Source: Candidatus Collierbacteria bacterium GW2011_GWB1_44_6
Lineage (GTDB): Bacteria > Patescibacteriota > Microgenomatia > UBA1400 > MFAQ01
Direction of reading: 5' to 3'
Length of the DNA: 7,156 bases
Assembly: GCA_000998025.1 (NCBI GenBank)
Contig: LCJG01000041.1
Span: 1-7,156, forward strand
How positions within the stretch are numbered: position 1 is the stretch's first letter; the number at the start of each line of letters is the position of its first letter. The notes under the pieces were generated by a model that saw nothing but the letters and a program-made list of their open reading frames with translations, was not told the origin of the DNA and ran no database searches. Below, piece by piece: positions 6,888 to 7,156 of the stretch. The translations under genes were made by a program, and so were the position numbers.

Positions 6888-6953
6888 CAACCCCCAATTT
6901 ACCCAAATATTCTGACTCATTCCGTATCAGTAGTCTCATCGTCTGTTCTGAGG

Positions 6954-6959
6954 TATAAT
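6954..6959 (+). promoter_or_regulatory. rpmH: -10 box of the rpmH-rnpA promoter
   Basis: A perfect TATAAT lies 28 bases before the rpmH ATG. A start near 6965-6967 would leave a leader of about 22 bases that is A- and C-rich with no Shine-Dalgarno. The -35 region (around 6931-6936) has no TTGACA-like hexamer. Confidence 0.55.
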
Positions 6960-6987
6960 ACCTTTGAATCAAACAACCAAAACTAAA

Positions 6988-7125
6988 ATGCCCAAAAGAG
7001 TCTACCAACCTAAAAAAGTCAAAAGAATTAGAAAACATGGTTTTCGCATCAAGATGGCCACTGCTGCCGGTCGCAACGTCATTCGCAAACGTCGTGCCAA
7101 AGGTAGAGTCAAATTAGCCCTCTAA
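6988..7125 (+). CDS. rpmH: 50S ribosomal protein L34
   Basis: A 45-residue, strongly basic protein, ATG 6988-6990 to TAA 7123-7125. It begins MPKRVYQPKKVKR, continues with HGFRIKMATAAGRNVIRKRR and ends RAKGRVKLAL. The YQP, HGF..(R)M and RRAKGR motifs are diagnostic of L34, a small protein of the large ribosomal subunit that packs against 23S rRNA. Its length is normal. It lies divergently from dnaA and is followed with a one-base overlap by a probable rnpA, the classic bacterial order. The start is unambiguous because it gives the full family N-terminus. Confidence 0.96.
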   Translation: MPKRVYQPKKVKRIRKHGFRIKMATAAGRNVIRKRRAKGRVKLAL

Positions 7126-7156
7126 TGCCACTTCCGGCCACAAACCGGCTCCCCTT
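7125..7156 (+). CDS. rnpA: Probable ribonuclease P protein component, N-terminal fragment (runs off the edge)
   Basis: ATG 7125-7127 shares its A with the stop codon of rpmH (TAATG). Only ten codons are present (MPLPATNRLP) before the window ends. The LP..NRL pattern is typical of the first residues of RnpA, and rnpA follows rpmH in most bacteria. RnpA is the protein cofactor of RNase P, which trims the 5' ends of tRNA precursors. The call rests mostly on synteny; none of the RNA-binding residues are in view. Confidence 0.72.
   Translation, partial: MPLPATNRLP

Noticed and set aside
1..7156. CRISPR arrays, insertion sequences, tRNA or rRNA genes
   Set aside because: No spaced direct repeats, transposase-like frame, terminal inverted repeats or tRNA-like cloverleaf were recognised by eye on either strand.

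Overview
The window looks like a chromosomal replication-origin region from an uncultivated-type bacterium, most likely a Candidate Phyla Radiation (Patescibacteria) member, possibly Microgenomates-like. This rests on the compact gene order, the short leaders with little or no Shine-Dalgarno sequence, the form of the L34 and DnaA proteins, and a VirB4-type ATPase gene next to a large coiled-coil/M23 membrane protein. The lineage is an inference; no 16S or other decisive marker is present.

Layout. Positions 1-3971 hold three rightward genes packed almost end to end: the 3' end of a VirB4/TraC-type secretion ATPase, an 862-residue membrane protein with a long cytoplasmic coiled-coil part and an extracytoplasmic M23 peptidase domain, and a 351-residue single-pass membrane protein of unknown function. 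They look like the tail of a type IV secretion (or related DNA-transfer/attachment) operon. It converges, across only 35 bp, on dnaN (leftward, 4007-5119). Positions 5120-5475 carry no gene but hold a convincing oriC: an AT-rich unwinding candidate next to dnaN, a DnaA-trio-like tract abutting two DnaA boxes, and further boxes near the end of dnaA. dnaA (leftward) follows. A 132-bp divergent region separates its preferred start from rpmH (rightward), which overlaps by one base the start of a truncated gene that is probably rnpA.

How the parts work together. DnaA binds oriC and opens the AT-rich segment, and DnaN is the sliding clamp loaded afterwards. A perfect DnaA box at the extreme 5' end of dnaA suggests autoregulation. 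rpmH and rnpA form the classic divergent partner of dnaA. The left operon is functionally separate: VirB4 would power assembly or transport, the M23 protein would open peptidoglycan while anchored in the membrane, and the small membrane protein may be an accessory. The most interesting points are the B. subtilis-like origin architecture and the VirB4-coupled M23 membrane protein, whose six cysteines all lie in the part predicted to be outside the cell.
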